From: Symsagittifera roscoffensis | Lineage: Eukaryota > Xenacoelomorpha > Acoela > Convolutidae | Reading direction: 5' to 3' | Assembly: GCF_963678635.1 (NCBI RefSeq) | Contig: NC_087068.1 | Coordinates: 35,969,436-36,033,435, forward strand | Length of the DNA: 64,000 bases | Shown here: one piece after another, positions 32,341 to 42,654 of the stretch | How the letters are laid out: each line of letters opens with the position of its first letter | How positions within the stretch are numbered: the stretch's first letter is position 1 | Position numbers and translations under genes: made by a program | The notes under the pieces: model-generated | What the model was told of the DNA's origin: nothing | The model's database searches: none | What the model saw: only the letters and a program-made list of their open reading frames with translations

Positions 32341-34509
32341 AAATTCTACCTTGCAGAAAATGAAACATCACCCCGACTAGAATGCAAATATGCAGTAAAA
32401 ACTGACGTTGAACAATCACAGATAAATAATCGTCAACACTTTCCACTTTATTTAGATTGTCAAAATAACCACTACGAAGTTGATCTACTTGGAACATCAA
32501 CTTTTAAACCAATTCCATATTCACAATGGATAAAAAATAACACACAACAAAAAAGAGTAAAACAATACCCACATAAAAAAGACCTTTTTCCATTAATTGA
32601 AAAAGAAAATCTAACTGATAAAATAAAATTATCAGGACCACAAACAAACGATTCAAAATACACAATAAATCAAGTTTTTGACCTCCATGACACACTTGAT
32701 ACAATTCCTTTATCTAAATTAGAAATTGAAAACATTTTTCTCCCCCCAACAGATAAAATTACAATTAATACTTTGAAACAATATCAAAGTCTTGACCCAG
32801 TAATTAGACAACTAAAATCATGGCACAAATATAAAACTAAACCCGTCAAGGCAGATACAACTATTTTAGGAAATAAAACACTCCTCCGATACTTTCGAAA
32901 ATTTAATAATACAAAAATTAATGAAAACACAGACCTTCTAGAATACCAATTAAATGAATCTACAGTTCCCTGTCTCCCTCTAAGTATGATTCTTATAGCT
33001 TTTAATTTTTCACATACACAAAACATTAAAGGACACTCTGGATCAGAGAAAACATATTCAAATTTCATACAAAACTTTTGTTTTCCAAATGCACCAATTT
33101 GGATAAAAGTACTATGCAATGATTGTATAGTATGTCAGCTAAATAAACCTTATCCAAATCAAAAACAAATAGCACAAAAACAAGATTTTAAAGGACAAAG
33201 TTTGTACTTTAACCACCGTATTTCATTTGATACAAAAGGACCAATTTCACCCTCATCCGAAGGAAACTCCTACATTATGGTAATTGTTGACGCGTTTACA
33301 CATTATGTAGCACTTAACCCAGTACCACATTGTAACGCTTATTATGCTTACACAACACTTTATGAACACTGGATAGCTAAATTCGGACTACCAGAAATTT
33401 TAGTTACAGACAACGGTACAGAATTCATAAATAATGAAATCATCACACTATGTCATTTATATAACATCAAACACAAACCACGTACATCTCACGCACCTTG
33501 GACAAACGGCTTAGTCGAAGGTATGAACCGTTCACTACAAGAATATCTTAGATGTATCATCAATGGAAATGATACAAGATACACCGAATGGTCAGCAGAT
33601 GTAAAACTATTTCCCTTAGCATATAATTCACAAATCACGACAACTTTAGGAATGTCACCATATGAAATGGTTTTTAATCAAAAGCCACGCAAACCGATTA
33701 TGTTTACAGCAAACTCTCATAAAAATGCACAAAGTTATTGTCAACCGAATAAAGACTCAATTTGTTATAACCTACCTTTACACACACACGATGAAGATCA
33801 TTTTCATCACCCACAAATTCTTAAATTAGCCTCCGGTACACACACCGAATGGATTTTAAACAGAGATAAAAAACACAATGAAATTTACCAAAAAGTAACA
33901 AAAAAGTTGTTACAAAGGCAAAACATTAATGAACAAATAAATTCACGCTTTACACCAGCCTCCAATTTAAAAATTGGAACATTTGTTTTAATACCCAATT
34001 TTAACACTCAAAAAGGAATTTCTAAAAAATTACAACCCCTTCGTAAAAGACCATACCAAATAATTGCCAAACCCACTGATGTCACATATAAAATCACCGA
34101 CTCAGACCAAAAAGAACTCGTTCAACATCGAAACAACCTATTACCTTATTACCCAAAAGAATACGCACTACGCGAACTAACTCAATTATATTTTTTCACA
34201 GGTTTAAAAGTTATTCAAAATAACCCACATATGGAAAATAAAACAAAGGAACAACATGACATTCACCTCGAAAACCAAAATGAAAAATCAACTACAACGA
34301 AAAACAATACAAAAAAGCTAGATCAAAATACACCTCAAAAAGAAAGAAAAAATAACAAAATTACAGAAAAAATAATACCTCAAGAACAAATCGACAAATC
34401 AGAACATAGAGAGTCATCACGACTTAGAAATCAACCACGTAAAAACTATAAAACATTCATTCCACAATCTAAAATATTAAAGAAAGTCGAATTTCAAAAA
34501 CAGCTTTAA
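32341..34509 (+). CDS. pol: Pol: linker and DD35E integrase
   Basis: The frame is open from 32341 straight after the TAA (first ATG 32773). After a linker of about 140 residues come the zinc-binding HHCC region (H in FSHTQNIKGHSGSEKTY; C in CNDCIVC, near 33,118) and the catalytic core. The core residues are Asp 33229 (SFDTKG), Asp 33409 (TDNGTEF) and Glu 33517 (LVEGMNRSLQEYLR). The last two are separated by 35 residues, the DD35E spacing. The C-terminus is basic and ends with RESSRLRNQPRKNYK, the usual tail. Confidence 0.95.
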   Translation, partial: KFYLAENETSPRLECKYAVKTDVEQSQINNRQHFPLYLDCQNNHYEVDLLGTSTFKPIPYSQWIKNNTQQKRVKQYPHKKDLFPLIEKENLTDKIKLSGPQTNDSKYTINQVFDLHDTLDTIPLSKLEIENIFLPPTDKITINTLKQYQSLDPVIRQLKSWHKYKTKPVKADTTILGNKTLLRYFRKFNNTKINENTDLLEYQLNESTVPCLPLSMILIAFNFSHTQNIKGHSGSEKTYSNFIQNFCFPNAPIWIKVLCNDCIVCQLNKPYPNQKQIAQKQDFKGQSLYFNHRISFDTKGPISPSSEGNSYIMVIVDAFTHYVALNPVPHCNAYYAYTTLYEHWIAKFGLPEILVTDNGTEFINNEIITLCHLYNIKHKPRTSHAPWTNGLVEGMNRSLQEYLRCIINGNDTRYTEWSADVKLFPLAYNSQITTTLGMSPYEMVFNQKPRKPIMFTANSHKNAQSYCQPNKDSICYNLPLHTHDEDHFHHPQILKLASGTHTEWILNRDKKHNEIYQKVTKKLLQRQNINEQINSRFTPASNLKIGTFVLIPNFNTQKGISKKLQPLRKRPYQIIAKPTDVTYKITDSDQKELVQHRNNLLPYYPKEYALRELTQLYFFTGLKVIQNNPHMENKTKEQHDIHLENQNEKSTTTKNNTKKLDQNTPQKERKNNKITEKIIPQEQIDKSEHRESSRLRNQPRKNYKTFIPQSKILKKVEFQKQL

Positions 34510-35102
34510 TTTTATATTTAATAATTTTTGCACCTCTGAAATATTTTGAACTTTCATTTTTCAAAATAACATGCTGACAAACACGCAACGATTCTAGTTC
34601 ATAATTAGCCAATAGGATTCATCCAATCCGTCACCTTCTCTAACTCTAACACAGATCAACTAGACGAACGATATAAAACTCCAGGCATATCTCTAACTAT
34701 AACTTTGCGACCTCCAGGTCAAAAATAAGCAAACCACTCCAACTTGACAACTAAATTAAATATACCCATAATATCATAACCCTCCCTTATCTAATAACCC
34801 AAAGATCAACAATATTTCCCCAACTCAGACCTAAAATATCCCCAAACCAAATATGTTAAATTAGCCTAAAGTACAAGAACGACCATTTTAATTAGCCTAA
34901 AGTATAAAAATCTCAAAAATACCCCAGATCATTTGACAAATAAAAATAAAGATAAAGAAGACCTCCCGATCACCATAAAATTTGCCCCCAACAATTTTTC
35001 ACAAAACTCAACCCACTTGTCAAAAAACCAATAAATAATTCGACCACACTTGAAAATTGGCTTAAGCAACAAAAAATATTCGATCGAGAAGCCATTTCTT
35101 AA
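34510..35102 (+). other. Spacer between pol and downstream ORFs
   Basis: Non-coding, AT-rich. TTAGCCTAAAGTA occurs twice (34,862 and 34,898). It could hold a splice acceptor for a subgenomic mRNA, but no strong candidate stands out. Confidence 0.5.
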
Positions 35103-35348
35103 ATGCTCTTCTCTCGACCAGTCAACATAATTCTTAACATTCTCATAAACTTTTTAACGATATTTAAACTTTTAATCATATTTCTTTTTGATACCTTTGA
35201 ATCTTTTGTAATAATCTTAATCATTTTTTGCAATATTTTTTTAATTTTCTATCCATATTTGAACTATACCTCCAGCTTTCAAAAGCTATTGACTATATCC
35301 ACAGGTACGATTCACAAAACTTATCTAAATGATACGAACCATGTTTAG
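35103..35348 (+). CDS. Small hydrophobic ORF after pol
   Basis: 81 codons with two or three hydrophobic stretches (NIILNILINFLTIFKLLIIF; FVIILIIFCNIFLIFYPYL). I do not recognise it. It overlaps the start of the next ORF by 20 bases in the same strand. It may be a small membrane protein of the element or chance translation of AT-rich DNA. Confidence 0.4.
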   Translation: MLFSRPVNIILNILINFLTIFKLLIIFLFDTFESFVIILIIFCNIFLIFYPYLNYTSSFQKLLTISTGTIHKTYLNDTNHV

Positions 35349-36657
35349 TAGAACAGATATTTTCTTACTATTTGTAATTTTTATAACATTTCTATCATCC
35401 CTCATCTTGACAATATGCAAATGTATAAAGAAAGCAATCATTACATTCGCCTTAGCCACAATCCTCCTAATTCTTTTTCTAGAAGAATACTATAATAAAC
35501 ATAAATTTTTCCACTAAAGAGTAAATAAAAAACCATCAAAAATTGCTAACCAACAATCACACAGCCAGTCTTCACCGACATCATCCCAAGATAACCCAAC
35601 ACCACCTTCAATTACCCAAAACCCCCAAACATCTACACGAATTTCCTTTCAAGATAACCCATATACCTTTGAAGAACGACACGCTCGCTTATCAGAACCA
35701 CTAGAACCAGTTCAACGACAAGCACCTCTAAGTGAACCAACATATAACTTATACCCAACATTACCACAAGAATTAAGTAGAATACGAAATCCTAGTCAAA
35801 ACCAAAATACAGTCGAAATAAATAAACAAATTATACATCCTCGAAGAAACAGAAATTTTCAAACTCCCCGAGTTCATTTTGATATACCCCAATCACCATC
35901 ACAAAACACTCCAGAAAACCCCATCGGTATTTTACCAGAAACCCGTACGCTTCTTTCACAACGTAGCACGTCAAGCCTACCATCAGATTACTTAGGTTCA
36001 ACACCAACATCAGAACAAATACGTGAAAATCCCTTTAACCCTACAAACCAAACATCACGACTACCATATTGGACAACACATTCATTCACACAAGGTGAAC
36101 CAAATTTAATCAATGATCCAATAGATATTTCTACGGATACAACAACATCCTCATCACTACCAGAAACATTATCACTACCATCAACACCATCAATCAGCTA
36201 GATTTCACCAACGCCTTTTAATTTCAATTTCCCAAATAACCTCGACGCTAGATACCGAGAACAATCATCAACAAATATTCCTTTAAGAGTAGACTGGAAT
36301 ACATTCACAGCACCTCCACCATTATTTGGACAACACCCAGAAAGTAACCGACTCCACAACTGGGCACTAAACAGATTACAGTATAGACAAGACATCCACG
36401 AAGACATTCGTGCTCATAACATCCAAATACTCCAACAAAATAGTCTACAATTAAAATTTGAAATCACGGTTAAATTAAACAACATTACTCAACATCCCTA
36501 GCCATTAAACCCACCAAATATAACAGCTCAATCCCTACCACCACCATTTATAACAACTGAAGTAATATACAAATACGACAGATATACCAAAAAGACAATT
36601 GGTTACATCACATTTTATAACCCATACTCAGGATTGTCATACACATGTATATTCTAA
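35329..36657 (+). CDS. Membrane-anchored proline-rich ORF, three in-frame stops
   Basis: One frame runs from ATG 35329 to TAA 36655, interrupted only by TAA 35515, TAG 36199 and TAG 36499 (about 440 codons in all). The first 60 residues contain two hydrophobic helices (FLLFVIFITFLSSLILTI; AIITFALATILLILFL). The rest is Pro/Ser/Thr/Gln-rich and likely disordered, with basic RIRNPSQN-like patches. I know of no homologue. Its end overlaps the start of the env-like ORF by 13 bases, which suggests coupled arrangement. The uninterrupted run between stops argues that this was a real gene. Confidence 0.6.
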
Positions 36658-39262
36658 AAATATTAATTTTTCTTCAACTCTTTTTTCTAGTTACCTCCAA
36701 TCAAAACATAAACCCTTCCCCCGCAGAGGAACCCAAGATTTATTAGTAACACATTACGATTGTGAAGAAAACGAACAAAAAACACTACACAAATATGCAA
36801 TAAATCAAGTATCACAATGCGAAACAGAACCACAAGCCATAGAAACAACAAATGTAATAGCGACACTTTATTCAAAAGCCCGAGCAACAACAGTTATAGG
36901 ATATAAATTCACAGCAACATTTTCTGAAAAGAAAGTACATTGTTCACAAGTCTCAAATGGAAATAAAAACCGACTTGACCACGAATCATTCTACCAGAGT
37001 AATATCGAACGACTTTTACATCTCAATCCCGAAGATTGTAAAAACGATTTACTCCGACTAAATATCACAAAAAAATAAAAACACAGATAGAAAGTTAGTA
37101 TATTTCCACGTTTTTTCAGATTCTGTACATCAAGCAGAACTTGAAAGATATCAAGGACATATAAAATTAGATGAAAAATATCCATACAACGGCGCACACG
37201 GAAGATTAACTTATGACATACACGATAAACACTGGATGCCACATATTGGTATAAATAACCCATCAAACTGCAAAGCAGACACAAAAATAAAGGATATCAA
37301 GAAATAATGTTTTTCGATTGGAAAATACAACTCGAAAAAATACAACTCACACGCGATTTATCAGACAACACAATGATCTATCAAGGAATTAGATTACCTT
37401 GTAAAAACGATCAAGGCTATTGTGACCCTACAACACGAACAAAAGCAACAATTGTTTGGTTCCCCGAAGACACATGTACAACATTTCAAGTAGCAAAAAT
37501 ACACGCTCGTATGATAAAATTTCACCAAAAATATTTTATACAATCAATTCCATACGAACAAGTAAACCTATCACGAAAACAAAGTTCTAATTTTAGAAAC
37601 ATACACAATATAGAAAATAAATTGACACGTTTTCAAATATACCAAGAAACAGAACTTGCATGTAAATACAGAAACCCACTTCACAAAACACAATACTCCG
37701 AAATATTAGTTGAATACGAAAAAGGATTCGACATGACCACTGGAAAAGTAAAAATCGACCCATACGCCACAAGTCATCCTATAAACGAAGGAACATCATA
37801 TATACCAGTTAATTTTCAAAAAAGTAAAGGTCAACCTGGTGGACATCTAAAACCCCATGACACTAGAAGCACACGTTTACAAGAACTATCATTAATGAAT
37901 AGTACATATTTCGGTAATATCTACTATGATATTCACCTAGATATGAAATTAGACTACTCAATTAGCCGCATTTTTCAAGAAATGTCACTCTCCGAATTAG
38001 AAACACTTCACCAACTATGCGAATTAGAAAGAACACAAATCCTACAATCACTTGCTCTAGCAGTATTAAAAATACCCTACGCAGGATATTTACTATCAGG
38101 AAATAGATCAAATTTTTTAGACTATGAAAGAAACATTTTATGGTTTTATACCTGTACCAAAAAAGTATCACCACTATATGTTTTTGAAGATAAACGATGC
38201 TATAAAAGAATCCCTATCTTTTATAAGAATAAAGTACATTTCGTTGACACACTTTCAAGACGAACCTATTTCTGGGATACCGCAGTCCCATGTGGATCAG
38301 AAAACAGCCACAATGTAGTACAACTGAACCCTGATGAAGATAAATATTACCTTCTTACCCCATATCCCACATTAATGCAATCACTCAAAAAATTTTCACC
38401 TGAAAGCATTAGAGCTATTGTTCGAAACCCAAATATTGACTTACAATCAATTGGAATATATTCAAAATCCGATATACAACATCACATTAGAACACAACAA
38501 TTCCAAGAATTATTAACACAAATGGACACTATACAAAGACAATCAATTGACCAAAACTTACGCAAACTTGCCGAAACCGCAGGATTTGCAGATATTTATA
38601 CACAAGATTATAGCGGATATTTTAAAGACATTAAAGACTATATATATCTCAACGGTGAAAAGTACCGACCACAAGATATCTCACCTATAAATATTTTTAG
38701 CTTTGTTACACTCAAAAATGAAATTCTTGATTTTCTAGGATGGCCCTATTACATCTTAGAAAAATTAACTTTTTTATACGCAATTTTTAACTTTATAGGA
38801 TTTCTTTTCTCACTTTTAAAAGGAATCTATAATACATGCGCTATACACACATAAGTAAATAGACAAGTAAGTGTAGCACGCATCCTATTTGCAGGATTTT
38901 TTGGAATTTTTTCATCATCAATAAACAAAATTCTTTTAGACGCACAAATAAAAGAATACAACACAAAAATAGCAACAAGACAGAACACATATGACGAAGA
39001 ACATAACAATGTAGACATAACGCCTACAGCACCACAGTTACCACCCCTACCACATAACCATCCATTATCACTAGTCCCACGAAATTTTCGAAATTTAGCA
39101 ATAACACATAATCCAAATTTCAGACCAACCATATCACAAAGCCCCATTCAACATATAGTAACACACAATTCACTAGATGAAAACACATATGAACAAATTT
39201 TAGAACAACCACATACCACCGCTTTTCAGTCTCAAAATAATAATTTTTTTAGCCCACGATGA
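36645..39262 (+). CDS. env: Env-like membrane glycoprotein ORF, broken
   Basis: ATG 36645 opens a classical signal peptide (MYILKILIFLQLFFLVTS). The frame then changes near 36,720, 37,075 and 37,295, and a TAA sits at 38852. The longest intact piece is 37307-38854 (515 codons). The ectodomain part has several Cys (for example CKNDQGYC, EDTCTTF) and N-glycosylation sites (NST, NRS). A transmembrane helix, FLYAIFNFIGFLFSLL, follows near 38,790 and a second hydrophobic stretch near 38,890. After that comes a Pro-rich cytoplasmic tail ending at TGA 39260-39262. Position after pol and overall layout are those of an envelope protein. I cannot assign a fusion class, and saw no clear furin site. Confidence 0.65.
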
Positions 39263-40137
39263 GCCGACAACTTGGATCCCTACACCGCTCAAATTCCCAC
39301 CCAACCAACCTCAACACTCCAATTACAATAATTCCACTTTTTGCTTTCCCGCCACCCGATTTCCCAACCAATAATATAACATCAGGCATGAATTCAGACA
39401 CTAATTCACATATATCAGTTTTATACTCCATCTCACAACTCAATAACCCAGATATTGAAACCCCTGATGAATTTGCAGACTCTGAACCATCTCCATCCAA
39501 TAATTTTCAAACCAATCCCTCAGTTTTTTCGAAACCCCCTTTTCAACCAATCCCACCAAATAACCCACTCCCATCCATTTCTACACCCTCCTATGCTTCA
39601 CAAGTTACCCCAACCTACTCTTCACTTCATTCAGACCGATCATCCAATTCTCCAGACACCCCCCAAATCTCCCAAGAACTAGATAATTTTATCACCTTAC
39701 AACAACAACCCTTCCACCTTGACACCTCAACTATAAACCAGATTTCATCAACCATAGAATCATCAAACCCACCTACCCCTACACCCTCTTCAGCTTATAC
39801 CGCATCATTAGAACCATCATCCACGTCCACCGAATCATCAATAAGCACTAATAGAGCTTACCGCACTTTCAAAAGAAAATTCCCAAACCATCCATTTCCA
39901 ACAAAACCAGGAACAGCCCGTGAATATATTAATCACCCAAATCATACTAACACGAAAGAATTTTTAGCAATCACCTTACCTTCATTTCCACAGTATACCT
40001 TGAACACCCCTAACGACACTAATAACACACGTAGTTTTGTAGATGAACACGTTTTAATGCCTACACTTCAATGGACATCATATTATCATTTTACTAACCC
40101 CTTTGCCTACCTTTATCTAATACTCACATCGATATAG
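39259..40137 (+). CDS. P/S/T-rich ORF overlapping the env stop (ATGA)
   Basis: The ATG at 39259 overlaps the env TGA (39260-39262) as ATGA, the layout used for coupled termination-reinitiation. 292 codons. The first two thirds are Pro/Ser/Thr/Asn-rich and likely disordered, then a basic patch (YRTFKRKFPNHPFPTK) leads into a folded-looking part. The frame probably changes near 40,140 and the protein continues in the next ORF. I do not recognise the family. Confidence 0.6.
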   Translation: MSRQLGSLHRSNSHPTNLNTPITIIPLFAFPPPDFPTNNITSGMNSDTNSHISVLYSISQLNNPDIETPDEFADSEPSPSNNFQTNPSVFSKPPFQPIPPNNPLPSISTPSYASQVTPTYSSLHSDRSSNSPDTPQISQELDNFITLQQQPFHLDTSTINQISSTIESSNPPTPTPSSAYTASLEPSSTSTESSISTNRAYRTFKRKFPNHPFPTKPGTAREYINHPNHTNTKEFLAITLPSFPQYTLNTPNDTNNTRSFVDEHVLMPTLQWTSYYHFTNPFAYLYLILTSI

Positions 40138-40151
40138 AAAGAAATCAAAAT

Positions 40152-40978
40152 ATGCTATATCGACTCACTACACCACTAACACATAGACAATTTACTTATA
40201 TAGGATATAAAAAGTCACTAAAAACATACACTGCACCACGAGCTAACGAATATACGCTAGAATATTACGATCATAACATCATCCGAGCTAACCAAGACCA
40301 ATTTTTAGATGATGATCGCTTCGCTAACCCACAAATCACCGAAAAATTTTTCATCAAAACACCATATGTTTTTACACTCAATATATTTGATCGCAAATTC
40401 GACCACATCATTTCTGAAGCACTAACCGACACACAAGCTTACGAAAGTTTTAAAGAAAGATTTCAATTATTTTCACTAACCTTTCATTTCCTTGCACCAC
40501 ATGAACGAGATTTGCACTGCTCACACGACATTATGTTACGCACTAAACAAACTCACACATATACATATTATCGCTTTATACAAAATCACTTTGATCTACA
40601 CACTCCATCAAGACAACCACACCACCGTTTTCAATTTATTAACTCTAAATACATTTCACCATTTTTTCTTAACTTCACATATTGCATCAAAGATACTAAC
40701 CTTCGCGGTATTCTTCGCAATTATGATCCCATAACCCAAATGTATATTTTTGTCCCATCACGAAGACCTTCAACGCAGAAGAATCCAGACCCTTCCTTAT
40801 CCCACATGAATTTGTTCAACCTATAGAAATCCCCATATTAGAATTCATCCACAACACTAAATATAACCACAAATTATATAATCTCATCCAAAACACACCT
40901 TATGAGTTTGCAGTTGGCACTGAAGAACTAAAAACCATTAAAGCACTTCAATTGCTTTTGGCCACTGCTTCAAACTAA
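40152..40978 (+). CDS. Continuation of the post-env ORF, C-terminal domain
   Basis: The ORF with ATG 40152 runs to 40826, but a frame change near 40,770 lets reading continue to TAA 40976-40978 through EESRPFLIPHEFVQPIEIPI and onward to the end. The segment is rich in His, Tyr, Phe and Arg, unlike the disordered N part, and looks globular. No motif recognised. Together with 39259-40137 it would make about 570 residues. Confidence 0.5.
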
Positions 40979-42125
40979 AAACATCATTCGCATACTAGCA
41001 AAATTACTAACAAATTCCGACATAATCCACGACATCTTCCCCCACGGTTTTTTCCCCGACGACTAACAGGTAAGTATAATTTATACATATTCTTAACTAA
41101 TAAATTTAAAATAAAAAACTAACCATTCTTAACCATGTTTTATTTAGATTTTTAGTCTTCATCCCACGATCATCTGCAAAATACACAAAAGACAAATAAA
41201 AAATAGAAAACTTCTTCAAATTGTTCAAAACTCTATTAATATTTTGCACCAGCTAAATTAAATGAAATTCATACCAATGTAGTAAATTAATTTATAAATT
41301 GTTTCCCCACAAGCAGTAAATCTAATAATGATGAAAATTTGTAACTTAATTTTTCCCCAAAACTAGCAGTAAAATTGAAATTCTATGTAGTAATTTGATA
41401 AGACGAAAATGCAGTACTAACCTTTTGATATTTCATTCACTCGCACAAAAATTCTATCCAAACTCGCACAGCTCGCCCACGAAGAATTGTTTAAAATAAT
41501 GAATTTCAGTTTCAAGTTTTCACACTCAACAACTCTAACACACGATAACAAGTTTCAAACTTTCCTTTAACCCGGTTGGAAAGGAATTATATACTAAACA
41601 AAACTAACCAATGCAGCTTACTAAACACCACAAATCATAAAATAACAGCATGACTAAGAAAAGGAAACCAACGGTACCCAAACCTTAATCCAGTTTAAAA
41701 CTGGATAAATTATTCTTTTGAAGACTATTATAAAGTCTAAGAAAGAAATAATAAAACACAAAAAAGTCGAAAGACAAACCCATACCAAAAACAATTTGAT
41801 TTTTGGAAAAAGGACACAACCAACGAAACATAAGAAAAACCACAATAAACCCAACATAAAACGTTATCACATAACAGGACCTCTCACAAAAACCGCACGA
41901 AATCATACTCGCACTCCTGGCCTAACCCACCAGAGAGGACGTCCTGAGCATGCTCTATAGCCGGCCTAACCCACCGCGCTACATCCACGCTTTGTGACCA
42001 CACTTCTATTTTTAATAAGAGGTACTCAAGGGTGAGTAACTCTTCAAAATAACCAAACTAAAACAAAAAGCTTTTGTGAAAACAACTAACCAAAATCATA
42101 ATTAAAACACCAAACTAATAAAATT
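40979..42125 (+). other. Retroelement 3' untranslated region, first part
   Basis: No plus-strand ORF. An intron-like segment lies at 41070-41147. Repeated AGCAGTAAA motifs occur near 41,312 and 41,364. A GC-richer patch at 41,900-42,000 contains GGCCTAACCCACC twice (41,919 and 41,963). Confidence 0.6.
41070..41147 (+). other. Putative small intron in the retroelement 3' region
   Basis: The donor ACAG|GTAAGTA matches the consensus well. Branch-like AACTAA and AAACTAACC lie 3' of it, followed by a T-rich stretch and TTTATTTAG. The length is 78 bp. Splicing is inferred only from these signals; the donor could also serve longer-range splicing. Confidence 0.4.
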
Positions 42126-42602
42126 TTATAAAATGTAAATTACACCTTGCAGTATATAGATCAGCATACAACACCAAAGACGAACATCCAAAGACAAAAT
42201 GACCCCACTACACTCGAAAAAGAATGGCCAACCACAATCAATATGCCGCCCACAATCACAACTCAAAGGATTTAGAGTACGACTTGACTTCGCAGAAAAG
42301 GACTTCATTGAACTAGACCAATGACCACCTCGATGTTCAAGTATACGTACAGATCCGAGTAACCAGGCATCCCCTCCACGCACAATCTCCACGCCATTCC
42401 CAGACAAGGTCAAACACAAAAGAAGTTCTCTACATGAAACGGAAAAACCTGTCATGGCCAACCATTCTGAAATCAGATTTGAGTTTGTTGCGAAAACCCA
42501 GTCGTTGTCATGAGAAGACACAACGATTGAACCTGGAACTTCTCTAACAAGAGAACCCAGAAGAAATATGATGTTCGCCAAATACCAACGTCGATCATCC
42601 AT
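42126..42602 (-). CDS. 158-codon antisense ORF upstream of the 3' LTR
   Basis: This ORF is on the minus strand, starting MDDRRWYLAN, and is the longest antisense ORF in the element that is not opposite a real gene. Its local GC content is visibly higher than that of the neighbouring DNA. It contains Cys-rich and hydrophobic parts (CDCGRHIDCGWPFFFEC; LWCCMLIYILQGV). No family recognised. It could be an antisense gene, a captured host fragment, or chance. Confidence 0.35.
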   Translation of the reverse strand: MDDRRWYLANIIFLLGSLVREVPGSIVVSSHDNDWVFATNSNLISEWLAMTGFSVSCRELLLCLTLSGNGVEIVRGGDAWLLGSVRILEHRGGHWSSSMKSFSAKSSRTLNPLSCDCGRHIDCGWPFFFECSGVILSLDVRLWCCMLIYILQGVIYIL

Positions 42603-42643
42603 CCTTTGAATTGCAGAAAGACTATTCTAAAAAACTCTGTAAA

Positions 42644-42654
42644 ACCCGGATGGG
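42644..42654 (+). promoter_or_regulatory. Probable polypurine tract
   Basis: The bases immediately before the 3' LTR read CCGGATGGG, a short purine-rich run with one T, at the expected place for plus-strand priming. It is shorter than usual. Confidence 0.45.

Noticed and set aside
41900..42000. tRNA-like sequence on the minus strand (TAGCGCGGTGGGTTAGG)
   Set aside because: It resembles an A box, but there is no B box and no acceptor-stem pairing.
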